Part shown: one piece after another, positions 44,851 to 54,782 of the stretch
Layout: the number at the start of each line of letters is the position of its first letter
How positions within the stretch are numbered: position 1 is the stretch's first letter
Source: Branchiostoma lanceolatum
Lineage: Eukaryota > Chordata > Leptocardii > Amphioxiformes > Branchiostomatidae
Reading direction: 5' to 3'
Length of the DNA: 64,000 nt
NCBI RefSeq assembly: GCF_035083965.1
Contig: NC_089738.1
Span: 19,060,734-19,124,733 of the forward strand
Made by a program: the position numbers and the translations under genes
The notes under the pieces: generated by a model
What the model saw: the letters and a program-made list of their open reading frames with translations, nothing else
What the model was told of the DNA's origin: nothing
The model's database searches: none

Positions 44851-45430
44851 ATGTACGGAAGACCGGTCGGTCGGGCGAAGGACTTGGATAGGCCTAGCGA
44901 GGCAGGGACAAGCGATGGCTTCGGGTGGCAAGGCGGAACCAAACTGATGTTCTAGATTTTCCGATTCCATATGACTTCCTCGTGGTGATTTTTCTATTAG
45001 ATGTTGTCTTCACTGTATGCCAACTCTGAGTGACGGTGAACTGGATATCAAAGACGATCGCACTTCAAATCTACCAGGATGGAAAATATTTCTGGCATGA
45101 AGAAAATCACTCAAATTAACCCTTCCATCAGTTATGGGTCTGCTCGATCATTTCACTGCATACAGAATTGATCCTAACGATATAGGAAACAATCTCTCAC
45201 TATTGCAGCGACGACAAGCACGCATGTATCAGGTATATCATAATTAGGGTGGTAATGGTGCTATAAATGTCTTTATCCACAGATATTCAAACTTACAGTA
45301 ACGATGGGCACGACTTGGAAGGGTATGTAACGACCATAGTGGAAACAAAGTGTTGTTAAATCGGATGCCGCGGATCCTTAATCCCCTCGTAGGTATTTTG
45401 TAACATACGAACATACGAAACACGTTGTGT
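44851..45430. other. Spacer between array and protease promoter
   Basis: No gene, RNA or repeat partner recognised. Short open frames here have no family resemblance. Confidence 0.4.
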
Positions 45431-45716
45431 CGTGGCAGTGCCACGTGAGTTGGTGGCTTATGTAAAAATACGCCAACGCAATTGTTCTGGATCTTTCTCC
45501 GTTATTGCACAATCTCCACAGCTGGAGCCCTCCGATTGGTGACAATCGCCACGTGGCGGCTGTATCACGTGTGCTTGGCGTTTATGCAAAATTACGCCAA
45601 CGCAAATTTCACGCTCTTCAAGCTATCACGTCATTTTCCAACCTGTCTATTGGTCACAATTGTGGCGTGATGCGCTCGTCCAAGTGTATAAAATCCCCAC
45701 AGAGACCGACGTCTCT
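45430..45716 (+). promoter_or_regulatory. Candidate promoter with duplicated CCAAT/E-box module and TATA box
   Basis: TATAAAA lies at 45687-45693, about 30 bp before a likely start near 45718. Upstream, a module of about 115 bp appears twice: ACGCCAACGCAA at 45471 and 45593, inverted CCAAT boxes ATTGGTGACA (45536) and ATTGGTCACA (45649). CACGTG E-boxes lie at 45441, 45551 and 45567. The inferred transcript runs into the protease 5'UTR exon with a GTGAGT donor at 45805. Confidence 0.6.
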
Positions 45717-45717
45717 A

Positions 45718-46110
45718 TCCTACTTAGGACAGTGCGTACCTGTGCGTGTCTTCGAAAGACGTCCAGAGACGAACCCGACAGTCCTGACGAACTCAGTTTC
45801 TCAGGTGAGTTTGAACTTTTAATTCATCGTTGGCAAGGCGAACAGACCGCAGGCAGACCCAGACCCACAGAACCCGGCAGGGCGTCGAACAGTCTCCCGC
45901 CGGACCGACAGTCCCCAGCCAGGGCGACTTAGCGTCCAGGTGAGTTCAGACTTTTATCTTACTTCGTTGGCAAGGCAAACCGACAGCGGCCAGGCCCGGA
46001 CCTAAACAGAACCTCGACAGGGCGTCGGACGATGTCGATGCCCGCCGAAGCGACAGTCCCCCCTAGAGCGACTTAGCTTCCCAGGTGAGTTCAAACTTTT
46101 ATCTCCCATA
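45718..46110 (+). repeat. 5'UTR exon 1 and tandem copies of its donor region
   Basis: The inferred first exon ends at TCTCAG (45804) before GTGAGT. The neighbourhood of that donor (CAGGTGAGTT, AACTTTTA, GTTGGCAAGGC, then CCGACAG...GGGCGTCG) recurs at about 45938 and 46083, giving three candidate donors spaced about 134 and 145 bp. Short proline/arginine-rich frames across this stretch are probably not translated. Confidence 0.55.
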
Positions 46111-46129
46111 GTTAGCCTAGCCATAGTTG

Positions 46130-46370
46130 GCCCTATCTTGGCCATCAGCCTCTCCCGGGGATTCAGAGAAGTTCCCTCGGCAGCTGTCAGCACCACACCC
46201 GCCCGGACAGTTAGCCGGCTCCGGTGATCTTGTCTTCTTGGGAAACAGAGTCCTCAAGTGCTCGCTGTTTCACAGGCAGGAAAAATCACCGGGGCGGGCA
46301 AACTGTCCAGGCGGCTGTGGTGTGGACAGCTGCCGAGGGAGCCCTCATCAGAGACTGTTGGCCGGGCCGA
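46130..46370. mobile_element. Foldback element in the 5'UTR intron
   Basis: GTTCCCTCGGCAGCTGTC, CACCACACC, CCGGTGAT on the left is inverted on the right as ATCACCGG, GTGGTGTGGACAGCTGCCGAGGGAG. Outer parts GGCCATCAGCCTCTC and GGCC near 46364 also correspond. No coding capacity. Confidence 0.7.
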
Positions 46371-46449
46371 ACCGGAATTTGTTCTTCTTGCCTTTATACT
46401 GACGTAATTTTTATTCTGTTCCAGTTTGTGTCAAAGACTGAAGACAACC

Positions 46450-49400
46450 ATGGCGACCTTTTGCTTCCTGATGTGCGCAATGCTGGCTGCCGCCCTGCTG
46501 GGCGAAGGTACGGAAGTTTCTGTATCTCAATGTTAGATAGAATCTCTTGTGTATGTTTGATCTGCACCTTAATGTGAACTGCATCTTAATATGTTTGCCA
46601 AAACCTCGCGTGTATTTTTGAATCGCACCTTAAAACCATTGTTCTGCGGGACCCATATGTTCAGTTGCATGCAAAATTATTCGCCCCCTTCATATTTCGG
46701 AAATTCTGGCAAAATGTGTTTATCTAAACCGCATTTTAATGTCAGCTAGAACTTTGCGTGTCTGAACTACATTTTAATCTTAGCTACAACCTCGCGTGTA
46801 TTGCGCGCACTAAATTTGGGAGTCTGTCTAGATGGCATCCATAACATTTACTTGCTTTGGCCTTAGATAGAATCTCTTGTGTAGGTTTGAACTGCACCTT
46901 AAAGTTAGCCAAAACTACACGTGTATTTCAGCCATGTATTCAAATGGTATTGGTTTATTGCACAAAGAAGCATATGGCAGCCTGACGCCTGAATTGCACG
47001 CTCTTTTGCATACTATTACAGGAACACCTCAAAACATTAACTACGTATGTGTAATCATCAAAACACTACACTCCGTAGTACGCAACAAATCTAAAATCAC
47101 TCTAGGCGTATAATGAAGGCTCATCTGTGTTGGTAGTAATCATAATACTCTAGGCGTAGTTTAACTTACTACGAAGATGTAATAATTATGAAAACGTATC
47201 ATATAGAATAAAAGTGTTCAGTACAAGTGGTCAGTCTTGGGGAAGTCTCAGTGTATAAACGGTAACATTCTGCAAAATCGATAGAAAGCTTAAATTCAGG
47301 TGCGTAGATTTTCGATGCGTGTACTTGGAGCGCTTGTAATGCTTTCTTACAAAGTTGTTTTACACGCCCACATGCATGTGTGTGTTTGAACAGCAGCTTG
47401 CATAACACCCAGACCCATATATGTATGTTTTGAACCATTTCTGTCTGAAGTTGTGTTACACAGTTGCATGGTTCATTGAATGCTTCCATTTGCGGATGAT
47501 TGGTGCTATTTTCAGTAGAAGGTATCGATAAGGTATTGGTTGAATTTGGTTACGGGGGGGGGGGGGCAATGCTGTTGTGGCAAGGTGCGTGCTTTCTGTC
47601 TGTGCGTCTCACATCTCCTGTTACAGGGTCACACCAGGAGGGAGGAAAAGCCCTATTCTAACAGTTTCTATCCTTCCATGTTTCCGTTAACAGTGGTGAC
47701 TCTGAGCTGTGAGTTATGACTAACCCTTACGTTCATGTCCTCCTTAGGTCCATCTTGCAAACAGTGCGGAATTACAGGCTCCGGAGATGGTTGTTGTTAT
47801 CTACAGTTTACTAGTATTAGACACAGATAGGACATTGTAAAAGGGGGGAGGGGCAGCATTCTTCTAACTGTTTCTTTTCTTCCATTTTTCCGTTTACAGC
47901 TGCGATCCTGAGTCGCCAGTTCTGACTAACTTTTCAGTCCATGTCCTTCGCAGGCCCATGACATCATCAACAGAGCGGGGTCGGATTACAGGCACCGGAG
48001 ACGAATATTGTTATCCTCAGTTTACAGTCACAGTTCACTGACACATGTATGTTTTCCCTATGTTTCCACAATGTATTTGCAATTAGCACACGGGCATGAA
48101 CTTGCAATGAAACTTCTATCTTCAGTTTACCAGCGTAAGACACAGATCGGACATTACAGGAACGACATTGAAGGAGGGAGGGCTGCATTCTTCTAACAGT
48201 CAAACAGTTTTTTTATCCTCAGTATACTAGACATGGAGAGAACATTGCAGGGGCGCCAAAAGGTGGGGGGACAGCATTCTGCTTACCTTCCATGTACAAT
48301 GTATCCGCATGTATATGGAAAACATTGACGGCCCGCCTCAGTGGAAGACTGAAATGCGGCGAGGATGAGTGAGTGAGTGAGTGAGTGAGTGAGTGAGTGA
48401 GTGAGTGAGTGAGTGAGTGAGTGAGTGAGTGAGTGAGTGAGTGAGTATCCGCTAATCGCGGTGATTCTGCGTTGTGATTCTGACTTACTGTCTGTTCATG
48501 TCCTTCGCAGGTCAAGGCGAAAATAGTCCAGGGTGCGGGTTGCGTCCCCTTGAAGACAGGATTGTTAACGGGTTTGAGGCCACCCCTGGCGACTGGGGCT
48601 GGCAGGTGTCCCTCACGGTAAGTCTTCTCTACTTTACCACAGACACATTTGGCAATCGTGACGTAGGCAGTTTCATTGAGAAAGTCGTGAAGGCCATGTT
48701 GATTTGATCATATGGATGACATCCGCGCGCGCATCGATTTCCGTCCGTTTCCAAAGAAAAGGGGGTTTTCTACTATAATGCAAATCGTGCAAAGCATTTA
48801 CAAAATGAGCAAATTTATGTTGTAAATTGCAAAAAGATAATTCGAATAACGGATACGTATGTCTAGAATGCCAAACTCACAGAGGAAGATGTGAAAGAAA
48901 TGAAGAATCCATTATTTAGAATACCATTCTCTGTGTGTTTGGTCATTTGTTCAACCTTCCTGACCACGTAGATTTCATAATGAAGGCAACTTTTGTTTTT
49001 GAAAACTTTTTTTATTTATTCGCACGCTCGCATCAGTTTTGGGGTTCCCAGAGGATGTAATTCACATAATCAAATCAACATGGCCTAAAAAAGGATAAAT
49101 AGTTTAGACATAGAATCTGTCTTTAAGTTCTTTGATGAAGGTTAGACACCCAGGTAGTAAGATATGCCAAAAATAGTTACTCAAGCAACTGGATAAAATT
49201 TTGAAACGGTCAGATGTTTCAGACGGTTGGGATAATGCACTGACCACCACCCCCCACCCCCGGACGAACAACATTTAGTTACTGTAGTAAAACAATAGTA
49301 GCGAACTGAACTATTAGCCTTAAACCTTGTCTTGAATTAATCTTCTTTTGAAGACTACTTCAAGACATCCTAAATTGTCTTAACCTCATTAACATATCTT

Positions 49401-52400
49401 TTCAGAGTTTTGGTATAAAACCTGGTTTCCCAGTCCTATCTGTAGTCACTGACGAAAGACAGCGGATGCTGTGAAACGTCTGACTGTTTCAAAATTTTAT
49501 CCAGTTGCTTGATTAACTATTTTTGGCATGTCTTTAAGATCCTTGGCTTGGTTCTTGTATCTTCCTTTGCAAAAATGACGTTGGTCTATCAATCAGTTTT
49601 CATTTATGTTTTGTGACGAGTTCATTATGGGAAGTCCACCCCCCGACCACTAGTGCGGTATCCGGATATTCTCCAAGCAGAGGTTTCGGTCGAGTAGGGC
49701 AGGAGTGTCCGGGAATTTTAACGTGAAGGGAGAGAGACGTTAAAAATCCCGGACACTCCTACCCTACTCGACCGAAACCTCTGCTTGGAGAATAGTATAC
49801 TGACTCATGTTATCCTTAGTTGCGAACTCGTTATCAAAGAAGGATAAGTCCATTATTGATAAGTTTATTGCAAATACCTGCCCGAATGATAATTGCAAAT
49901 AACATATATATATGGAAGAGAAGGGTACAAAATAAGTCTAAAAGCGGCTAAACTACATCATAGAAACGCAACTGTCTATAACTATATCTGAAGGGGTCGA
50001 CCTCTCTTTTGTAGGCAATGGAAGACGTAATGTCACACCTTTTCTGAAATTTGCGGGTTTTTGGTAGTTAAAAGAGGAATAGTCTTGTCTTTGTCTGTGG
50101 GCTTAGAGAAATTGGGATAAACTTTAGTGGTCTGAATAGACAACTCATTTCGTGCATTATTTATATGTGCAGATGCCAAATGCCACTCTTCTGCTTCACC
50201 TGCATAGAAAACATAGCGACGTGTAAACAGCAATCTGTGCTTTACATTATCAAGAGAAATAAACATCCTTTCAGGTTTCCTTTCAGTTACTCGCTTTTTT
50301 GGATAAGGCTAAAACCTAGTTTTATTATAAAACGGCACAATTTGCGGATTGTGTTGAATACTCATGTCGGAAGTTTAACCCGCGGGCCCTGCCATTGAAA
50401 ATATTTCCACTTTTTCTTGGTCATTGCTTCTTGTAAAAAAACAAAACACACAATTATTGACAAAAACATCCAGAACTTCAGTTTCACTTTTGTCAATTAC
50501 GTTAATGTCTTCTATTACGTTGGGTATGTATCTATAACGGGTAAACTGAAGAAGGGCAGAAAAGTGTGGCACGTTATATACATGTATCATAATTCTTTGT
50601 ATAATTTCGTCTACCTGTTTTTTTTTACTATCGGTTTTTGACAGACAAGAACGACGTGGCACTACACTCAAGTTTTTATAACTTATATTAACAGTGCCAC
50701 GCACAGATAACAACATGCCCATTTTTTAATACACCTCGGCGAAGTGAGTGAAGTCTAGCTGTTTGGTAGTGCTTGTGCCTTGTCTGTTAGAGATGGGTTG
50801 CTTTTGTTTTTTGTTAAATAAGAATTGAAAGAGTAAATATCGTCTGAGGGACTAACATAAGCAACGCTATTCTTCCGACCCTAGAACTACGGGCAGCACT
50901 TCTGCGGAGGTGTGCTCATCAACAACCAGTGGGTCCTGACTGCAGCTTACTGCTTTCAGTCGTAAGTTGTAATTTTGTCATAATTATTATTATTATAATT
51001 CACATTTTATTCTTACGGACTTCATGTATTTCACACTATGTTAAACAGATTAAGGCTTTGACCAGCTGATATGGGAATGTATAGTCACGTATTTTAACCT
51101 TCTTGGTGTAGCAAACATTGTACTTCTTTGTTCAGTTCATTGATATACTGTGTGAATGAAATATAACGTTGAAAATACCATTGTTCTGATGTATTCCACA
51201 TTTACAATGTTAGACTGCATTTGTTGGATCACTTCGGCTGAAAAAAGAATGGCCACCTACCGACCCTAAATTGTTTCAGTACTGTAACCGGAAAAAATAA
51301 CTTTTTTTCTTAGGCCTGCTTACTTCACTAATAGACAGAAATCTCAAATTATGCTTCGAAGTACTTTTGACCAGAAATGTTTCATTTGAGTTATTTCTTT
51401 TATCACGCCAAATGCTATCATGTTCACAGCAGGCGCATCATCGTTAATCAAATCATATGAATTGTCTTTGGCAGGATGCCCTCCGGTCTCGCGATCGACT
51501 TGGGATTGCATAATCGTAATAATAAAGAGTCGTGGACTGTGACAAGGAATGCGGCAAACATCATCGTGCATCCACAATTCAACATAAGGGGAATGAGGAA
51601 CGACATCGCTCTGATTAAGCTGTCCGCGCCCGTGAATGGCGAATACATTATCGAGGCCTGCCTCCCGGAAGCCGGATTAGACGTGCAAAGCAAGACCTGC
51701 TGGGTGACAGGATGGGGATCGGAAAGATTAGGTGAGTTACGACGTCAATTGTTTACTTGAAAATGATGATTAGTTGATCTAAACTACGTACAATTAGCTG
51801 AATGCTTGTGCTGGTACCTTTGATGATGAAGATCCACTGTATTCTGTCCCTTTGTCGTTATACATTTTCACGGTCCAATCGTTGTGCGCAAGTGCAGGTG
51901 GATCGACAACGACCAAGCTGATGGAGGTCTCCATGCCGCTGTTGACAGATACGAGATGCGATCAGCGCTACGGAAACATGGTGAACACCGACAGTGCCAT
52001 ATGCGCGGGGGAGTTCAGTGTTAACAGCGGCGCCTGCCAGGTAAGAGCAGCTTGACTTGACTGTTTTCCTCCCTCCGTTGCACAAACATGACGTTGTATT
52101 TCATTGTTTCTTTCTCTTCGCTTTTCTCATTAACTGTCTGTATCATATCCAGTATACCCACCTTCTTCTGTTCACTTACTTGTAACTTTGTGGCTGGAAT
52201 ATTTGAAAACAGAGATTGATTGGGAAACAAATGCAGCATGCAGTCCCATATTCAGATGGTGCGTCACTGTTCAAAACTGAGTAGGAAGTAGACGTCACCA
52301 TGGGGTATCTTCTATACTATCTCGTGTATGTGTTTGTTCCCCACTCAATACATTGTACTTCTGATTCACGTGTACCCTTTTCCGACTTGCCTAACCTGTT

Positions 52401-53261
52401 GTTGTCGCACTTTCAGCATGTCATGATCAGAGACCCAAGGATGCACAATAGACCCCGGCGGGGAACAACCCACACCTGACGCACACACAGCGGCATGCAC
52501 CCCGCGCGCCGCCTTCATCGCCTGAGACACAAGTCCAAGCCTAACGTTTCTCTCTCCCCTGTAGTTTTCCCAGGTAGACTCGGGCGGCCAGAAGAGCGGG
52601 TCCTGGTGAGAGTTGTGTTCCCTGCCTAACACATGGCTGTCTCAAAGCCTAACGTTTCTCCCTCCCCTGTTGTAGGGCGATGATGTGTCCTGGTGATAGC
52701 CGTGGCGACTAACGAAGGGTGTTTTTGCTTTGCTGTAATATCAAGCAAAAACACCCTTCGTTAGTCGCAACGGCTATCCTGGTGAGAGTTGTTCGCCAAG
52801 CCTAACGTTTCTCCCTCCCGTGTTGTAGGGCGATGATGTGTCCTGGTGAGAGTTGTTCTCCAAGCCTAACGTTTCTCCCTCCCGTGTTGTAGGGCGATGA
52901 TGCGCCAGAAGAGCGGGTCCTGGTGAGAGTTGTGTCCCCTGACTAACACATGATTCTCAAGTTCCAAGCCTAACGTTTCTCCCTCCCGTGTTGTAGGGCG
53001 ATGATGCGCCAGAAGAGCGGGTCCTGGTGAGAGTTGTGTCCCCTGACTAACACATGACTGTTTTCAAGCCTAACGTTTCTCCCTCCCGTGTCGTTTCCCC
53101 AGGGAGACTCTGGCGGCCCGGCGGTCGTGCAGGGTGACGACGGTAAGTGGTACGTGGTCGGGCTCACGTCCTGGGGCCAGAATGGGTGCGGCTACGGAAC
53201 GGTCTTCACCAGAGTCTCCGCGTACTTGGACTGGATAGCCGAAAAAATAGCCGAAAACTGA
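46450..53261 (+). CDS. Chymotrypsin/elastase-type serine protease homologue (catalytic His replaced by Tyr)
   Basis: Coding exons: 46450-46507 (exon from 46425), 48511-48617, 50885-50961, 51475-51731, 51898-52040, 53103-53261. Phases agree and give 266 residues. A hydrophobic signal peptide ([20 protein letters not shown]) precedes a short pro-segment and the cleavage site R36/IVNG. The trypsin fold follows: QHFCGG, LTAAYC (residues 73-78), NDIALIKL with Asp124, [14 protein letters not shown] with Ser217, [20 protein letters not shown]. The His57 position is Tyr77 (TAC at 50948-50950) while Asp, Ser and the 42-58 disulphide cysteines remain. The S1 pocket residues (Gly/Ala before CQGDSGGP, Thr226-equivalent before VFTRV) look elastase-like, not trypsin-like. 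As a secreted zymogen-like protein it would act outside the cell. As read it should be a non-catalytic homologue, unless the Tyr codon is an allele or error. Confidence 0.92.
47640..48510 (+). repeat. Tandemly duplicated intron-1/acceptor region of the protease
   Basis: A segment containing CATTCTTCTAAC(A)GTTTCT, CTTCCAT-TTTCCGTT, a TCTGACTAAC or similar word, then CATGTCCTYCTTAG/CATGTCCTTCGCAG recurs ending at about 47750, 47954 and 48510. Only the last acceptor leads into a good exon. The first two lead into short decayed openings ([16 protein letters not shown]) that may be remnants of the pro-segment exon. Confidence 0.6.
48367..48446 (+). repeat. (GAGT)n microsatellite
   Basis: About 20 uninterrupted GAGT units in protease intron 1. 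The His/Ser/Leu/Thr repeat frame on the opposite strand is a product of this repeat. Confidence 0.95.
48775..49105 (+). repeat. Diverged dispersed repeat, copy 2 (partner at 12440-12845)
   Basis: Shares AAATTGCAAAA, CGGATACGTATGTC, CCTTCCTGACCACGTA, TTATTCGCACGCTCGC, CATCAGTTTTGGGGTT and AATCAACATGGCCT with 12440-12845 in the same order. Lies in protease intron 2. Confidence 0.65.
49166..49530. mobile_element. Foldback element carrying a hammerhead ribozyme
   Basis: Left arm AGTTACTCAAGCAACTGGAT, AAAATTTTGAAACGGTCAGA (49168-49207) is inverted at the right as CTGACTGTTTCAAAATTTTA, TCCAGTTGCTTGATTAACT (to about 49523). A half-copy of the same arm lies at 9970-10012 in the last CLCA intron. The right end holds the hammerhead annotated at 49441-49490. 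No protein coding capacity, so it is a small non-autonomous element in protease intron 2. Confidence 0.75.
49441..49490 (+). ncRNA. Hammerhead ribozyme (best candidate in the window)
   Basis: Helix I 5' strand TGTAGTCA (49441-49448), core CTGACGA (49449-49455), helix II ACAGC/GCTGT (49459-49463, 49468-49472) with GGAT loop, core GAAA (49473-49476), minimal helix III ACGT, cleavage triplet GTC (49478-49480), helix I 3' strand TGACTGTT. Helix I has five Watson-Crick pairs plus G-U extensions. Three unpaired bases (AAG) between CTGACGA and helix II, against none on the other side, suggest a small deletion that may weaken activity. Predicted cut is after C49480. Confidence 0.65.
49667..49794. mobile_element. 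128-bp foldback element, CTCCAAGCAGA family
   Basis: TATTCTCCAAGCAGAGGTTT (49667) through GAGTAGGG is mirrored by CCCTACTCGACC, AAACCTCTGCTTGGAGAATA (49794). Arms are over 50 bp with few mismatches and the loop is about 15 bp. Flanks do not give a clean target duplication. In protease intron 2. Confidence 0.8.
49795..50884. other. Remainder of protease intron 2
   Basis: AT-rich. Two minus-strand open frames (50375-50722 and 50033-50266) have a protein-like composition but no family resemblance I recognise; they are discussed as a finding rather than called as genes. Confidence 0.4.
50885..50961 (+). CDS. Protease exon containing the His-to-Tyr active-site change
   Basis: The exon runs [20 protein letters not shown], then AYCFQ, and joins both neighbours in phase through ACCCTAG and GTAAGT sites. 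In active family members the corresponding word is LTAAHC; a single C-to-T change (CAC to TAC) accounts for the difference. No second copy of this exon with His was found in the window. Confidence 0.88.
52535..53102 (+). repeat. Tandem copies of the last-exon acceptor region of the protease
   Basis: CAAGCCTAACGTTTCTC, CTCCC(G/C)TGT, then TGTAGGGCGATGATG or TTTTCCCAGGTAGACTCGG, GCCAGAAGAGCGGGTCCTGG and TGAGAGTTGTG repeat six times (starts near 52535, 52647, 52798, 52862, 52972 and 53067) before the true acceptor CCCCAG at 53097-53102. The copy at 52577-52600 still resembles the DSGGP start (GTAGACTCGGGCGGCC). Confidence 0.8.
52695..52778. mobile_element. Short near-perfect palindrome (foldback) inside the duplicated acceptor repeats
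   Basis: GATAGCCGTGGCGACTAACG, AAGGGTGTTTTTGC on the left is inverted as GCAAAAACACCC, TTCGTTAGTCGCAACGGCTA on the right with a loop of about 15 bp. It interrupts one repeat copy only, so it arrived after that duplication. Confidence 0.8.
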
Positions 53262-53408
53262 GGCCGCGGTCCGCGTTCCCTTCGCTCTACCCTCTCACTG
53301 CAGTTGCTAACCAAACATCTTTGCCACAAAATTGACATTGTTAACTCAACAGGACGGTTTAGTGACACAGACAACTTGCAGCATCTTTCGTAAATCCCCA
53401 GTTCTTAT

Positions 53409-53414
53409 AATAAA
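53409..53414 (+). terminator. Candidate poly(A) signal of the protease gene
   Basis: AATAAA about 148 bp after the TGA stop at 53259-53261. Confidence 0.5.
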
Positions 53415-53570
53415 CGGTCTAAAACAAACCAATGAGAGGGTTGGGAGATGGAGGGAACGCCTTGATGCTTTGGCGGCTGCCATTGGCCAAAGCCACCATC
53501 CGTAGTCTGGCTCACAGAAGCCTCGTAGTGGACCCCACAGTGGGTCGCACCTCACGTTACAGGCTATGTT

Positions 53571-53790
53571 CTCTCTGCCATTGTTACAGTATAGTAAACT
53601 CTGCCATTGTTACAGTATATGTAAACTCTGCCATTGTTACAGTATAGTAAACTCTGCCATTGTTACAGTATAGCTCAACTCTGCCATTGTTACAGTATAG
53701 TAAACTCTGCCATTGTTACAGTATAAGTCAACTCTGTTGAACTCTGCCATTGTTGTAAATCCACCATTGTTACAGTATGGTTTAACTGTT
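53571..53790 (+). repeat. Minisatellite, unit about 26 bp
   Basis: CTCTGCCATTGTTACAGTAT with a variable TAGTAAA-type spacer, about eight copies with drift toward the right end. Downstream of the protease gene. Frames across it are repeat artefacts. Confidence 0.9.
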
Positions 53791-54205
53791 GAACTCAGTA
53801 TCTGAACAATGTACCATTTCTTCTGTGATTGTTTAACTCTGATAATGTACAACTTTGTAACGTTCATAATAATTTCCCGATCTAAATCTACAAACATTCT
53901 GCGTTTAAAATATGACATTTATATATGTGTTTCTCCCATGTTCCGCGCATGTACAAATGTATGACAACGGAGTTCTGACCGATATCTTAGTATATATTCA
54001 CCGTTACAGCACACCGGAAAACTGGTAACTTAACTTAACAATCCTCGCGTTCGTTCGTCATGTGACGTGAACTACAAAACAAATGTACATCTCGAGAACT
54101 TGGCTTGAGTAACGTGAAGTGGGAAACAATAAAATGATGAGTGGCGAAAAATCATGGTGTGATGCTTTCATTTTGTCAAAATGTCTTGAGTGTTTGAAGT
54201 GGTGT

Positions 54206-54448
54206 CTTCTTAACTTAGAAAAGGGATGACGTAACATTAGACTTAGTGCTTAAGCCTTCTTAACTTAGAAAAGAGATGACGTAACATTAAACTTAGTGCT
54301 TAAGCCTTCTTAACTTAGAAAAGAGATGACGTAACATTAAACTTAGTGCATCAGCCTACTTAACTTAGAAAAGGGATGACGTAACATTAAACTTAGTGCT
54401 TAAGCCTTCTTAACTTAGAAAAGGGATGACGTAACATGAAACTTAGTC
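54206..54448 (+). repeat. Minisatellite, exact 50-bp unit, nearly five copies
   Basis: TAACTTAGAAAAGRGATGAC starts at 54211, 54261, 54311, 54361 and 54411, so the period is exactly 50 bp with very few substitutions. The unit contains TGACGTAACATTA (a CRE-like TGACGTAA word). Confidence 0.92.
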
Positions 54449-54582
54449 TAATAGATAAACGAGAGATGAGAACATAAGATATAAAAAATTGGTTCCCGCG
54501 GGTCCAAATGGTTAGAAGTAGGGGTCGATCATTAACAATCACAAAACGACGAGAAAGAATAACAAAATATGAAGAAAAGTGC

Positions 54583-54782
54583 TAGCCTCTACTAGGCTCC
54601 AAAGGAGGATGGAAAGGGTAGAAATTGGCCAAATATACAGAAAAACATGCAAGACGAGTTAGTCTGGGGTACAGTTTGCCGCTCCGTGGGTGGCATATTG
54701 GACCCTCCCTCCGTAGCCGACTCACTCTATTTGGTCAATTTCTACAATTTTTCCAGCCATCCGCGGAGCCTGGTAGAGGCTA
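54583..54782. mobile_element. Foldback element, CCTCTACCAGGCTCC family
   Basis: TAGCCTCTACTAGGCTCC at 54583 and GGAGCCTGGTAGAGGCTA ending 54782, with internal GTAGAAATTGGCCAAATA and GGTCAATTTCTAC. Same family as the elements within the array units, here as a stand-alone insertion outside the array. Confidence 0.8.

Noticed and set aside
45505..45932. Overlapping 90-105 codon frames near the protease promoter
   Set aside because: They cross the TATA region and duplicated 5'UTR donors, with no conserved words; better explained as GC-rich UTR.
48219..48515. Frame rich in THSL repeats
   Set aside because: Direct product of the (GAGT)n microsatellite.
54206..54448. Possible CRISPR-like array (regular 50-bp period)
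   Set aside because: There are no unique spacers: the whole 50-bp unit repeats. It is a minisatellite in animal DNA.
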